Source: JAAYJR01 sp964545315 (GTDB lineage: Bacteria; Bacteroidota; Bacteroidia; Bacteroidales; Prolixibacteraceae). From it: a DNA stretch of 64,000 bases. The DNA lies in contig CAZJGI010000004.1 in assembly GCA_964545315.1 (NCBI GenBank), positions 41,924 through 105,923 on the forward strand, written 5' to 3'. This document shows positions 1-8,654 of the stretch, in pieces. The translations under genes were made by a program, and so were the position numbers. Under the pieces are notes generated by a model that made no database searches, had not been told where the DNA came from, and saw nothing but the letters and a program-made list of their open reading frames with translations. Position 1 is the first letter of the stretch. Every line of letters begins with the position of its first letter.

Positions 1-107
1 TTAAAATAATCTTCAAATTTTAAAAATCAGTCATGTTTTTGGAATACGGACTGCTTATTTATCTTGATTATTTTTGAAATTTACTTTTAATATAGACATC
101 AGTATTA

Positions 108-115
108 TACTTTTG
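108..115 (+). promoter_or_regulatory. candidate Bacteroidota promoter -7 box
   Basis: The sequence TACTTTTG matches the TAnnTTTG -7 element of Bacteroidota promoters. No clear TTG -33 element sits at the usual spacing. It would transcribe the secreted-protein gene at 273 with a leader of about 150 bases that contains the inverted repeat at 125-174. The first 272 bases of the window otherwise show no gene. Confidence 0.35.
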
Positions 116-124
116 TATATGACA

Positions 125-174
125 GGAGCTCATACTTGTTTTAGTAATTTAAATTTTAATTACAATTGAGCTCC
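125..174. repeat. imperfect inverted repeat (hairpin) upstream of first gene
   Basis: GGAGCTCA at 125-132 is matched by its exact reverse complement TGAGCTCC at 167-174, and the interior holds a second short pairing (GTAATT/AATTAC). The AT-rich interior would fold as a long imperfect hairpin. It may be a leader structure of the gene at 273 or the terminator of a gene to the left of the window. There is no T-tract after it on the plus strand. Confidence 0.4.
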
Positions 175-272
175 GAACTCGGATACAATTATCGGATGCA
201 GATTTGATTTTGATGACGTGGGTATATGAAGTTGCTTAATTTACATTTGGAAAGAATACCGGAGGCTGTAGC

Positions 273-803
273 ATGATATTAAGAATAGTATGTTTGCTGG
301 TTATTGCGTTTTACGGTTCCTCTGCACAGGAGTTGCTGATGCCGTTAGTTCCGGGATATGATTCGCTGATGACAGATACCGGCCATCATTATTTTTATCC
401 TGTTATCCAAGAGAATATCTTTCTTCCACTTTCTGCACATACAGTAGAATTACCTGATTTTAATATTAAAGAAGAGTTAGGCCTGCGTAGAAATTATTTC
501 ATTTCAGAGTTTCCTTATGACAGGCTTGTTGCAGGCAATTTTTTTCCACTTTCTTTTGATATGGCATATCCCTTATTTATACACAATGGTGCTATATTAA
601 GCGGAGCAAACTACAAACTTGGAGATCGATTATCTGTGGGAGGTTTCAGTTACGGCGGACACTCAATTTTTTCTGCCCCTTTCCCAAATCGTGGAGTTAA
701 TAATTTTGATTTTAGAGGTTCCACATTATTTATGCAATATAATATCTCCAAAAATTTTAAAATAGGTACCCATATTAATGTTACCCGATACCCGGGGTAT
801 TAG
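273..803 (+). CDS. small secreted hypothetical protein, Bacteroidota
   Basis: This 176-residue protein has an N-terminal hydrophobic signal peptide (about residues 1-18, ending near SSAQ), so it should be exported. I do not recognise a family. The C-terminal half alternates glycine/aromatic and polar residues (for example GDRLSVGGFSYGG), a pattern that suggests short beta strands as in outer-membrane-associated proteins, but this is only a resemblance. The start is supported by an unusually strong GGAGG ribosome-binding site at 261-265. The protein stops abruptly after a strand-like segment, so it may be a C-terminally shortened version of a longer barrel. Its end lies 52 bases before the helicase start at 856. 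Confidence 0.6.
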   Translation: MILRIVCLLVIAFYGSSAQELLMPLVPGYDSLMTDTGHHYFYPVIQENIFLPLSAHTVELPDFNIKEELGLRRNYFISEFPYDRLVAGNFFPLSFDMAYPLFIHNGAILSGANYKLGDRLSVGGFSYGGHSIFSAPFPNRGVNNFDFRGSTLFMQYNISKNFKIGTHINVTRYPGY

Positions 804-855
804 AAAATTCCGGATAAGGGAAGTTTGTGATTTTACTAATTTACATGTCATTATA

Positions 856-3800
856 ATGTTAACTGTTTATAAAGCTTCTGCAGGATCAGGCAAGACATTT
901 CATCTTGTTTTTGAATATATGAAGCTTCTGTTTATTGATCCGTTTAATTACCGGCACATTTTGGCCGTGACTTTTACCAATAAGGCAGCTTTCGAAATGA
1001 AAAGCCGTATTCTGCGCCAGTTATTTTTACTTTCAGTTAATGAGGCTTCTCCCTATCTGAAATTATTGATGGAAGAATTAAAGCTTTCAGAAAAAAATAT
1101 AAGGGAGAAAGCATTACGGGTATTACAAAATATCCTGCACGACTACAGCAGATTTTCAGTCAGCACGATTGATTCATTTACTCAACGTATTATAAGAGCT
1201 TTTAACAGGGAAACAGGAATATCCCCTCAGTTTACCCTGGGTTTGGATAATGACCCAATACTAGATGAAGCAGTTGACCGCATGATTTCAAGATTAGATA
1301 GTGATAAACATCTGAGAGATTGGCTGGTAGGGTATAGTGAAGAAAAAATCAGAGAAAACCGGAGTCAGAGAATTGAAGATGATATAAAATTTCTCGGCAG
1401 TGAGTTGTTCAGGGAAAAATTTCAGATTTTTTTCCCTGACAGTAAAGATTCAGAATATTCAAGGGAGAATATTGAAAGTATACGAATTGAGTTGAATAAA
1501 CTTATCTCCTGGTTTGAAAAGACACTTAAGCTGAAGGGGGTTAACGGAGTAAATGTTATCTTTTCAAATGGATTGGGGCCGGATGACTTTGCCGGGAAAA
1601 GCTATGGAATCGGAAATTTTTTTGTCAGGCTTTCAAAGGGGGTTATTCCTAACATTACCGATACTGTTTTGGCGTGTGCAGAGGATCCGGAGAAATGGTT
1701 TACACAAAAAAGTAATATTAAAGACAGGATCAGAAAAGTGGTTGAAGCTGAGCTGCGTCCTTTGTTAAAGGAAATTCTAAAATTTTATGAGGATAATGCA
1801 CCACTCTTCAATGCATCTGTTGAAGTGTTGCGTCAACTAAGGGTGCTTGGTATTTTAACCGATCTTAAGGAGGAGATTAAAGATATTTTGCATGAGAAAG
1901 GGATTCTCCAGATTTCTGATTCCAATTTATTATTAAGCAAAATTATTGGTAATACAGATACCCCTTTTATTTATGAGAAAACAGGTAACTGGTTCAATTA
2001 TTATATAATTGATGAATTCCAGGATACATCCGGCTTGCAATGGAATAATTTTAAGCCACTTATTTCTAACGCCCTGTCTCAGGGATTTTCTGCTCTTATG
2101 GCTGGTGATGTTAAGCAGTCAATATACCGGTGGCGAAACAGTGACTGGAATATTCTGGCATCCGGGATTTATAATGATTTTCCCCAATACCCAATGAATG
2201 AAATAAGGCTTGGACATAACTGGCGAAGCAGAAACAATATCATCGATTTCAATAATGTAGTTACTGGTGAACTGATACAGGCTTTTAAAAAGTTTCTTTA
2301 CGAAGATATTCAGGATGAAGTATATAAAGATAAACTTACGGACATATACAATAGTTATTTGCAAGAGCCTGGCATTATTGCGGATGAACGTAATGGTTTG
2401 GCAGAGGTTAATTTTCTTTCACCGGATGACTTTTCAAGTAATGCTGTTGATTTTTTAATCGAGCAGGTTAAGTACCTTCAGGACAGAGGGATCAGTGCAT
2501 CATCAACAGCAATTTTGATAAGGAAGAATGACGAGGGGCCAGGTATAGTAGAAAAATTTCTGGCTGCATCAGGCCTTCCTGAAAATAAAGGATATAATTT
2601 GTCTGTAATATCCGGAGAGTCGCTTTTCCTGTATGTTTCCAAAGGTGTTAATGTGGTTATGCTGGCTGTCAGTTTACTTATTGACCCGGAAAACAGGATC
2701 AATAAAACAGCTCTTCTCTATTTTTGGCTTTCATGGTTAAAACCCAATCTTAAGAAGGAGGAAGTGTTATTTGTTGAAGAGCAAGCTGACAACGGATATC
2801 CTCAAAACAATGATCCGGATTTTTTTCTGAATAAAGATGACCTGGATGCAGTATTTGAAAGTGAACTGGGTCGAAAAATATCAATTCTAAAAGAGAAAGT
2901 TCTGTTACTATCGCCTGATGAAACAATATCAACTATTTGTAAGCTGTTTGGACTGTTCAACTTAAGGGCAGAATTACCTTTTTTACAAACCCTTATCGAT
3001 AAGGCTGCTGAAATAAAGGCTTCGTATCCCAACGATCTTTCCAATTTGCTCTTATGGTGGAATGACAAGGGTTATAAAATATCAGTAAGTGTAAATGAAG
3101 ATGTAGATGCCGTTAAGCTTCTTACTGTTCATAAAGCAAAAGGGCTTGAATTTGAAGCTGTGCTTTTACCATTTTTTAACTGGGATACATCCCCGGCCGG
3201 GAACAGGGCTCCGTTGATTTGGTGTCATTCTGATATAAGCCCCTTTAACCGGTTCCCGTTAGTTCCGGTAAAGTTCACCTCCAGACTTGATAAAACTATT
3301 TTCAGAAATGATTACCTGAATGAAAAGGTCAATAGTTATATAGATACCCTTAATCTTGTATATGTTGCTTTAACAAGGGCAAAATCAGCACTTTTTGTTA
3401 GCTGCATTAATCCTGATGAAAAGAATATTAGTGGAAGAACTAAAAAAAATATTACAGCAATTAATTCTCTGCTGAGGTATTCCCTGAACAAAATGGCGGC
3501 TGAAAATAAATTTGCAGACTGCTGGTATGAAGACAAGACTATATTCAGATATGGTAACCTTCCGACCCTTGTGAATGAGAAAATTGTAATGCATACAGAC
3601 CATCCCGGAAAGTATCATTTTTATGATTTTCATGACAGGATCAGATTACGTTTATCAAATGAAGACTCTAGCAGTGAAGAAGATAAAACCAGGTCGGTGA
3701 AAAATACAGGTAAATTGGTTCATGAAATTTTGGCAGCAGTTGAAACAGCAGATGATTTTGAAAAAGCCTGTGATGCCGCACTCGCTGAAGGAAAAGTCAA

Positions 3801-4119
3801 TGTTACAGAAAGGGGAAAAATATTGAGTAAACTTAAAAAAGGCTTAAGACACCCTTTAATATGTGACTGGTTTTCGGGAAGGTACAGAGTGTTGAATGAA
3901 CGCAATTTACTTACCCCTGAGGCAATCTTACGCCCTGACCGGATAATGATCAAGGGTGAAAAAGCTATTATAGTTGATTATAAATGGGGGGAAAAGTTAA
4001 CAGAAAAATACCACAGGCAGGTCAGCCGGTATGCAGGTATCCTTAAAAAGTGTGGAATTAAAGAGGTTGAAGCCTACGTATGGTATATAAACCTTGGTGA
4101 AGTGCAAAAGGCAGGCTAA
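856..4119 (+). CDS. AddA/RecB-like UvrD-family helicase-nuclease
   Basis: This 1087-residue protein is a superfamily 1A DNA helicase fused to a PD-(D/E)XK nuclease, the architecture of AddA/RecB double-strand-break repair enzymes. Walker A (ASAGSGKT) is at residues 7-14. The DEFQD Walker B/motif II box is near 386-390, followed by GDVKQSIYRWR. Motif V (TVHKAKGLEF) is near 757, then VALTRAK. The C-terminal nuclease core shows GEKAIIVDYKWG with Asp1041 and Lys1043, then the QxxxY motif. The ATG at 856 is preferred over an in-frame ATG at 778, because MLTVYKASAGSGKT is the normal beginning of this family and the upstream start would overlap the preceding gene. No AddB-like partner is visible in the window. 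The next gene has its own promoter-like sequence. Confidence 0.9.
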   Translation: MLTVYKASAGSGKTFHLVFEYMKLLFIDPFNYRHILAVTFTNKAAFEMKSRILRQLFLLSVNEASPYLKLLMEELKLSEKNIREKALRVLQNILHDYSRFSVSTIDSFTQRIIRAFNRETGISPQFTLGLDNDPILDEAVDRMISRLDSDKHLRDWLVGYSEEKIRENRSQRIEDDIKFLGSELFREKFQIFFPDSKDSEYSRENIESIRIELNKLISWFEKTLKLKGVNGVNVIFSNGLGPDDFAGKSYGIGNFFVRLSKGVIPNITDTVLACAEDPEKWFTQKSNIKDRIRKVVEAELRPLLKEILKFYEDNAPLFNASVEVLRQLRVLGILTDLKEEIKDILHEKGILQISDSNLLLSKIIGNTDTPFIYEKTGNWFNYYIIDEFQDTSGLQWNNFKPLISNALSQGFSALMAGDVKQSIYRWRNSDWNILASGIYNDFPQYPMNEIRLGHNWRSRNNIIDFNNVVTGELIQAFKKFLYEDIQDEVYKDKLTDIYNSYLQEPGIIADERNGLAEVNFLSPDDFSSNAVDFLIEQVKYLQDRGISASSTAILIRKNDEGPGIVEKFLAASGLPENKGYNLSVISGESLFLYVSKGVNVVMLAVSLLIDPENRINKTALLYFWLSWLKPNLKKEEVLFVEEQADNGYPQNNDPDFFLNKDDLDAVFESELGRKISILKEKVLLLSPDETISTICKLFGLFNLRAELPFLQTLIDKAAEIKASYPNDLSNLLLWWNDKGYKISVSVNEDVDAVKLLTVHKAKGLEFEAVLLPFFNWDTSPAGNRAPLIWCHSDISPFNRFPLVPVKFTSRLDKTIFRNDYLNEKVNSYIDTLNLVYVALTRAKSALFVSCINPDEKNISGRTKKNITAINSLLRYSLNKMAAENKFADCWYEDKTIFRYGNLPTLVNEKIVMHTDHPGKYHFYDFHDRIRLRLSNEDSSSEEDKTRSVKNTGKLVHEILAAVETADDFEKACDAALAEGKVNVTERGKILSKLKKGLRHPLICDWFSGRYRVLNERNLLTPEAILRPDRIMIKGEKAIIVDYKWGEKLTEKYHRQVSRYAGILKKCGIKEVEAYVWYINLGEVQKAG

Positions 4120-4141
4120 AAGTAACTGCCGGCTGCCCGGA

Positions 4142-4173
4142 TTGGTTACCGGGAAAAATTATTTTTATTTTTG
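4142..4173 (+). promoter_or_regulatory. promoter of the DUF4293 gene
   Basis: TTG at 4142-4144 and TATTTTTG at 4166-4173 are separated by 21 bases, which fits the Bacteroidota TTG-N(17-23)-TAnnTTTG consensus. The gene start is about 30 bases downstream at 4204. Confidence 0.55.
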
Positions 4174-4203
4174 TACTCTAAAGAAAATTATTTTTTTAAG
4201 ACA

Positions 4204-4647
4204 ATGATCCAAAGATTACAGACTATTTTTATTTTTTTAGCAGCTGTTATTACAGTATCAATGCTAAAAACCAATTTTGCTGAAATGGCCGTAAGTAGCG
4301 AGATATATAATTTTAGTGCAAAAGGAATATTCAAAGGGGATGAAATGGTTTTTAACGGTTTACCCCTTATGATATTCATAGGCCTGGTAGCACTAATCCA
4401 TATCATCGTGATCTTTCTTTTCAAGAAACGTATCCTTCAAATAAGGATTCTGGTATTTACTATTATTTTATTGATCGGGCTTACCGGTCTGATGTTGTAT
4501 TTTATAAATGCAGCATTTGATAAGGTGAGCGTGGTTTATAAAATACCCTTGGTCCTTCCTGTGGTAGCCGCAATTTTGGACTACCTTGCAATCAGGGCTA
4601 TTGGTAGGGATGAAGCCCTGGTAAGAAGTATTGACAGGATAAGATAA
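4204..4647 (+). CDS. DUF4293 family membrane protein
   Basis: This 147-residue inner-membrane protein has four predicted hydrophobic segments (about residues 5-22, 57-77, 84-107 and 115-135). The opening MIQRLQTIFIFLAA and the overall pattern match the Bacteroidota-restricted DUF4293 family, whose function is unknown. The ATG at 4204 gives the family's usual N terminus; an upstream TTG at 4171 would add 11 atypical residues and lies inside the likely promoter. It converges with the following minus-strand gene, leaving only 18 bases between the stop codons. Confidence 0.8.
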   Translation: MIQRLQTIFIFLAAVITVSMLKTNFAEMAVSSEIYNFSAKGIFKGDEMVFNGLPLMIFIGLVALIHIIVIFLFKKRILQIRILVFTIILLIGLTGLMLYFINAAFDKVSVVYKIPLVLPVVAAILDYLAIRAIGRDEALVRSIDRIR

Positions 4648-4665
4648 GAAGGAAAGTTCCTTGTT

Positions 4666-5079
4666 TTACAGCGATGCCCATATTCTGGCCAGAGAATGTC
4701 CGGGAGCTTTTATGTTAAGATCGAGGAAGTATCCAAAAGGAGTTTGGGCCGTAGTATAACCACCATTTTTAAGCCTGGCCTCAGCCATGTCAAATAATTC
4801 TTTGGTAAATTCAGCAGATGCCTTGGAATCAGCTAGATGGGCAAAAGAATGAAGAATTATTTTTTTGCAGTTATTTTTCCTAGCCGTCCATTTTAAATGG
4901 TTAACCAACTTTTTCTCCCTGCTCTTTAAATTAAATTCTTCATCACTTTGTTCTACCTGGATAAAAGCAAGAATGCTATCGGTATAACTTTCTCCTTTTG
5001 TCACCTCGTCTGCATTTTCAAGGTTTTTTTGGGCAGGTGACCAGCTGAATTCATCAACATAAATAACTAATACCTTCAT
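4666..5079 (-). CDS. stand-alone archaeal-type threonyl-tRNA synthetase editing domain
   Basis: This 137-residue protein resembles the editing domain found at the N terminus of archaeal ThrRS (Tyr-tRNA-deacylase/DTD-like fold). That domain hydrolyses Ser-tRNA(Thr) and is related to D-aminoacyl-tRNA deacylases. Supporting features are the opening MKVLVIYVDEF, the AFIQVE strand, ILHSFAHL in the middle and TPFGYFLDLNIKAPGHSLAR near the C terminus, which corresponds to the TPFG...KGHPLSE end of the archaeal domain. There is no catalytic or anticodon-binding synthetase domain. The start at 5079 gives the typical N terminus; a longer version from 5112 would add 11 poorly conserved residues. The role in translation quality control is inferred from the family. 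Confidence 0.75.
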   Translation of the reverse strand: MKVLVIYVDEFSWSPAQKNLENADEVTKGESYTDSILAFIQVEQSDEEFNLKSREKKLVNHLKWTARKNNCKKIILHSFAHLADSKASAEFTKELFDMAEARLKNGGYTTAQTPFGYFLDLNIKAPGHSLARIWASL

Positions 5080-5227
5080 GTTAAAATAGCTTTTATATAA
5101 AATTAAGATCAATAACTTACAAATTAATTATTATAATACAAATATTTTTATTTGATATTTATTTTTGTTTCAATGAGAGAAGGGAATAATTGAATATGGA
5201 AGATTTGGAGTTTATATTATATCTGAT

Positions 5228-5267
5228 CCGTTCACTGAAGTAAACGGCAAAGGATAAGGCCCTGAAC
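5228..5267. repeat. half copy of REPIN-like palindromic repeat (copy 1)
   Basis: A near-perfect 20-base palindrome (CCGTTCACTGAAGTAAACGG) is followed by CAAAGGATAAGG and CCCTGAAC. It is almost identical to the left half of the copy at 61991-62083. The second half is missing. It lies in the divergent interval between the editing-domain gene and the protease. Confidence 0.8.
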
Positions 5268-5322
5268 TTGTTTATTAAAAATTCATGTTTTATTTTTTAT
5301 GCAATTGATTAACATTAAATAT

Positions 5323-5330
5323 TAACTTTG
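5323..5330 (+). promoter_or_regulatory. candidate -7 box of protease gene
   Basis: TAACTTTG matches TAnnTTTG and lies 16 bases before the protease ATG at 5347. The nearest TTG (5305-5307) is only 15 bases upstream, shorter than usual, so the -33 element is uncertain. The predicted leader would be very short. Confidence 0.4.
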
Positions 5331-5346
5331 GCAAAAAAGAAAAATA

Positions 5347-7521
5347 ATGCGATGGTTATTTATAACGGCCATATATATACTTTCAACATTAAATGCTAAT
5401 AGCCAGCTTTCACAAGGAGGGAGGCCGATACAGGTACCTGTCCTTAAAAGCAGGGGAATACCGGAGAAAGTAATGCCGGCAGTAAACAACAAAGAATTAT
5501 TAATGCTTGCAAATGGTGAGAGGGGAAGAGATGCTTTTTTGAAGCCTTTACGATTTGCAAAAAGTTTTGATGTCTCCATTTCTCCCTCTAATGAAGGAGT
5601 ATGGATTTCCAATATTGAGGGGTATGATATCTGGTTATTAAAGATCAGGTCAGAGGGTGCGTTTTCGATTAATATTATTTTTGATGAATTTCATCTGCCC
5701 GGAGGAACCAGGCTTTTCCTTTATAATCCCATAGAGGGACATTATCTTGGCGCCTTTACTGCGGCTAATAACAAAGAATTCAGAAAGTTTGCCGTGTCAC
5801 CGGTTGCGGGTGATGAGGTTACCATTCAATATGAAGTGCCGGCAGGGCTTGTCGACAGGAATAACTTTATAGTCAGACAGGTTAACCATGATTTTCTGGG
5901 GATTCTAAAATATGATGAAAGAAGGCCAACGGGAAAATTGCCTGGTTATTGCAATATAGATATTAACTGTGAAATTGCAGAAGACTATACTGATCTGAAA
6001 GATGCAGTATGCAGGTTAATTGTGGGCAGTGATATCTGTACCGGTACACTGATTAATAATACATCGGAAGATCAGTCCCCATACATTATTACGGCAGCCC
6101 ATTGTTTTGACAAGCCTCAGGATGCAATGACAGCAGTTTTTACTTTTAACTATGAAAGTCCATATTGTGCTGTCCTGGATGGAGATCCTTCCAATTCAAT
6201 TTCCGGTGCTTTAATGCGTGCTCATAATGATAGTCTGGATTTCGCCCTTGTTGAGTTAAGTGAGTTTCCTCCCCCGGAGTTCAGACCATATTTTGCCGGT
6301 TGGGATCATAGTGGTAATATCCCTGATTCTACTACATGCATAAGTCATCCCGAAGGCCACATAAAAAAGATTGCCTTCGATCTTGATGAACCTGTTATTC
6401 ATACTATTGGCCCCAGCTACACAAAAAATGGTTTTTTGAGGGTTATTCGCTGGGACAGGGGGGTAACCGAGAGGGGATCTTCCGGGGGGCCTTTTTTTAA
6501 TCCGTCACAGCAAGTAATCGGGACACTTACCGGTGGTGATGCCCTCTGCTCGGATCCTGAAAATGATTACTTTTCCCGTTTTGATATGGCATGGAATTTC
6601 CGGCCTGATTCCTCAAGTCAGTTGAAATACTGGCTTGACCCTGTTAATGCCAATGTAAAATCACTGAAGGGAAAGAGATTTAATACCGGAGAAAATTTAT
6701 GTAAGGCATTTACTAACCTTAATGACAAAGATTTACATAAGAATGTACCACTGTTAGAGGAGGGAAAGTTTGCAGGTTATTGGGGAGGCTCGAATAATAC
6801 CGGCATCACAACAATAGCAGAAAGGTTTACAATACCGGGGAATGAGCAACTTCACGGTGTCTCCCTTGGAATTGGGAAAATAAATGTCAGTAGTAACAGG
6901 TCGGGTAGTGAAATTATTGTAAAAGTTTTTAATGGTAAGGCATTGCCGGAAGAATTAATACATTCAGAAACTGTAAGTATCAGCGGCCTCTCCCCTGATG
7001 CTATGAATTTTATCGGATTTAGCGAAACGGTCGAACCGGCTGATACATTTTTTATTGGTATTGACCTGACAAATATCCAACCGGCTGATACTTTTGTACT
7101 GTTTCAATCAGTTCGTTTGCAGGGAAATGTAAATTCATTTGTTTTTGCAGAAAACGCGATATGGTACGATTTTAAGGATGCAAATACAGAGAATTATTCA
7201 ATGGCGAATGTTATGGAACTGATTGCCTGTAATGTAGATGATTTTGTTAATGATACACCGTTAATAAATAATCCTGTGGAAGCATTGGTATATCCTAATC
7301 CCTCAGGTGAGATATTTACTTTTGAGGCCGGTCAGAATATTGATCCGAAGAATTTGAGAGTCTTTAATCTTATAGGACAGGAGGTAAAAGTAAATTTTTT
7401 TCAAGTTACTGATAGAAAGATAAGAATTGACTTGTCAGGGAATAATCCGGGGATTTATTTTATTAAATTTATTACATCTAAAGTCACAATTGTGAAAAAA
7501 GTATCATATATTCCATGGTAA
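5347..7521 (+). CDS. T9SS-secreted trypsin-like (lysyl endopeptidase-type) serine protease
   Basis: This 724-residue protein has a signal peptide (about 1-20), a pro-region, a chymotrypsin-fold protease domain (about 215-440) and a C-terminal type IX secretion sorting domain (about 645-724). The catalytic triad is readable: His252 in TAAHC, Asp298 in SLDFALVEL and Ser379 in GSSGGP. The arrangement resembles Achromobacter lysyl endopeptidase-like enzymes of Bacteroidota. The sorting domain begins with YPNPSGE and ends GIYFIKF...KKV, the usual type A pattern, so the enzyme should cross the outer membrane by T9SS and be surface-attached or released. The gene overlaps the next gene by 7 bases, so the protease and the ABC importer lipoprotein are probably one transcript. 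Confidence 0.88.
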   Translation: MRWLFITAIYILSTLNANSQLSQGGRPIQVPVLKSRGIPEKVMPAVNNKELLMLANGERGRDAFLKPLRFAKSFDVSISPSNEGVWISNIEGYDIWLLKIRSEGAFSINIIFDEFHLPGGTRLFLYNPIEGHYLGAFTAANNKEFRKFAVSPVAGDEVTIQYEVPAGLVDRNNFIVRQVNHDFLGILKYDERRPTGKLPGYCNIDINCEIAEDYTDLKDAVCRLIVGSDICTGTLINNTSEDQSPYIITAAHCFDKPQDAMTAVFTFNYESPYCAVLDGDPSNSISGALMRAHNDSLDFALVELSEFPPPEFRPYFAGWDHSGNIPDSTTCISHPEGHIKKIAFDLDEPVIHTIGPSYTKNGFLRVIRWDRGVTERGSSGGPFFNPSQQVIGTLTGGDALCSDPENDYFSRFDMAWNFRPDSSSQLKYWLDPVNANVKSLKGKRFNTGENLCKAFTNLNDKDLHKNVPLLEEGKFAGYWGGSNNTGITTIAERFTIPGNEQLHGVSLGIGKINVSSNRSGSEIIVKVFNGKALPEELIHSETVSISGLSPDAMNFIGFSETVEPADTFFIGIDLTNIQPADTFVLFQSVRLQGNVNSFVFAENAIWYDFKDANTENYSMANVMELIACNVDDFVNDTPLINNPVEALVYPNPSGEIFTFEAGQNIDPKNLRVFNLIGQEVKVNFFQVTDRKIRIDLSGNNPGIYFIKFITSKVTIVKKVSYIPW

Positions 7522-8654
7522 TCAGGCAGATTAAATGTTTTTCAATACTGGTATTTCTGATTTTTCTTGTTGCAGGTTGTTCGGCTCCCGTTGAACAAAA
7601 TAATTTTATCAGGAGTTCTAACAGATATGCCCGGGGATTCAAAATAGAGAGGTTTGAAAATTATAATAAACTTATTATTCTGAATCCCTGGGAAAAAGCT
7701 GAAAATATTGCGTTTGAATATGCCCTGGTAAGTAAAAAAAATAACGTGCCGGATTCTCTGGCACTAATGAAGGTTGTCAGGACTCCTGTGCGCAGGGTTA
7801 TTTGTCTTTCGACCACGCACCTTGCTTTTTTAGATGCTTTGAATGAGAATAATTCTATAGTAGGTATTTCCGGTGAAAAATATATTTACAATCCCCTGAT
7901 AAGAGACAGGTATGAAAAAGGACTACTTTTTGATGTCGGATACGGACAGAATCTGAACTATGAACTTATTATAAGTCAGAACCCCGACCTTGTTATGGTT
8001 TACGGAATAGGGGGTGAAATCACAGGATATGTAAATAAACTTCAGGAGTTGGGAGTCCCGGTTATTATTGCAGCGGAGTATCTTGAGCAGTCCCCGTTAG
8101 GAAAGGCAGAATGGATAAAATTTATAGGCGCTCTCTTTGAGAAAGAAGAAATGGCTGAACAAATTTTCAGTCACATAGAAAAGGAATATCTCCAACTTAA
8201 AGATATGGCTTCAGATATTGCCCGTAAACCGATGGTGATGGTAGGCTCTTTATATAAAGATCAGTGGTGGGTGCCCGGAGGAAATTCCTATATGGCAAAT
8301 CTTATTTCTGATGCAGGGGGTGAGTATATCGGAAGAGGAAATAATTCAAATGAGAGCTATGTAATTTCATTTGAAAATGCCCTTGTTTGGGCTGATAAGG
8401 CTGATATCTGGATCAATATGGCAAATATGGCCTCCAGGAAGGAAATTCTGGCCTCAGACGAAAGATTTGCGTCCTTCGGTGTTTTCAGAGAAGGTAAGAT
8501 TTTCAACAATATAAAGAGATTGAGCATTCAGGGGGGAAATGATTTTTGGGAAAGTGGTACTGTCAATCCACATAAAATACTTCGCGATTTAATAATAGCT
8601 TTCCACCCCGGAGTCATGAATGCTGAAATGACATACTATACTGAGATCAGATGA
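7515..8654 (+). CDS. substrate-binding lipoprotein of siderophore/heme/B12-type ABC importer
   Basis: This 379-residue lipoprotein has a signal peptide with the lipobox LVAGC (Cys22) and a class III periplasmic binding-protein fold (FecB/BtuF type). The opening of the binding domain reads RRVICLSTTHLAFLDALN with GISG shortly after, and the typical NPDLVMV segment follows. The C-terminal lobe contains the GGNSYMANLISDAGGEY motif of this family. It should deliver an iron chelate, heme or corrinoid to the permease encoded next. The substrate cannot be told from sequence. It overlaps the protease gene by 7 bases and the permease by 4 (ATGA), which suggests translational coupling. Confidence 0.87.
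   Translation: MVIRQIKCFSILVFLIFLVAGCSAPVEQNNFIRSSNRYARGFKIERFENYNKLIILNPWEKAENIAFEYALVSKKNNVPDSLALMKVVRTPVRRVICLSTTHLAFLDALNENNSIVGISGEKYIYNPLIRDRYEKGLLFDVGYGQNLNYELIISQNPDLVMVYGIGGEITGYVNKLQELGVPVIIAAEYLEQSPLGKAEWIKFIGALFEKEEMAEQIFSHIEKEYLQLKDMASDIARKPMVMVGSLYKDQWWVPGGNSYMANLISDAGGEYIGRGNNSNESYVISFENALVWADKADIWINMANMASRKEILASDERFASFGVFREGKIFNNIKRLSIQGGNDFWESGTVNPHKILRDLIIAFHPGVMNAEMTYYTEIR

Noticed and set aside
778..855. Upstream extension of the helicase-nuclease
   Set aside because: The extra 26 residues are not family-like and overlap the preceding gene; the family normally begins at the ATG at 856.
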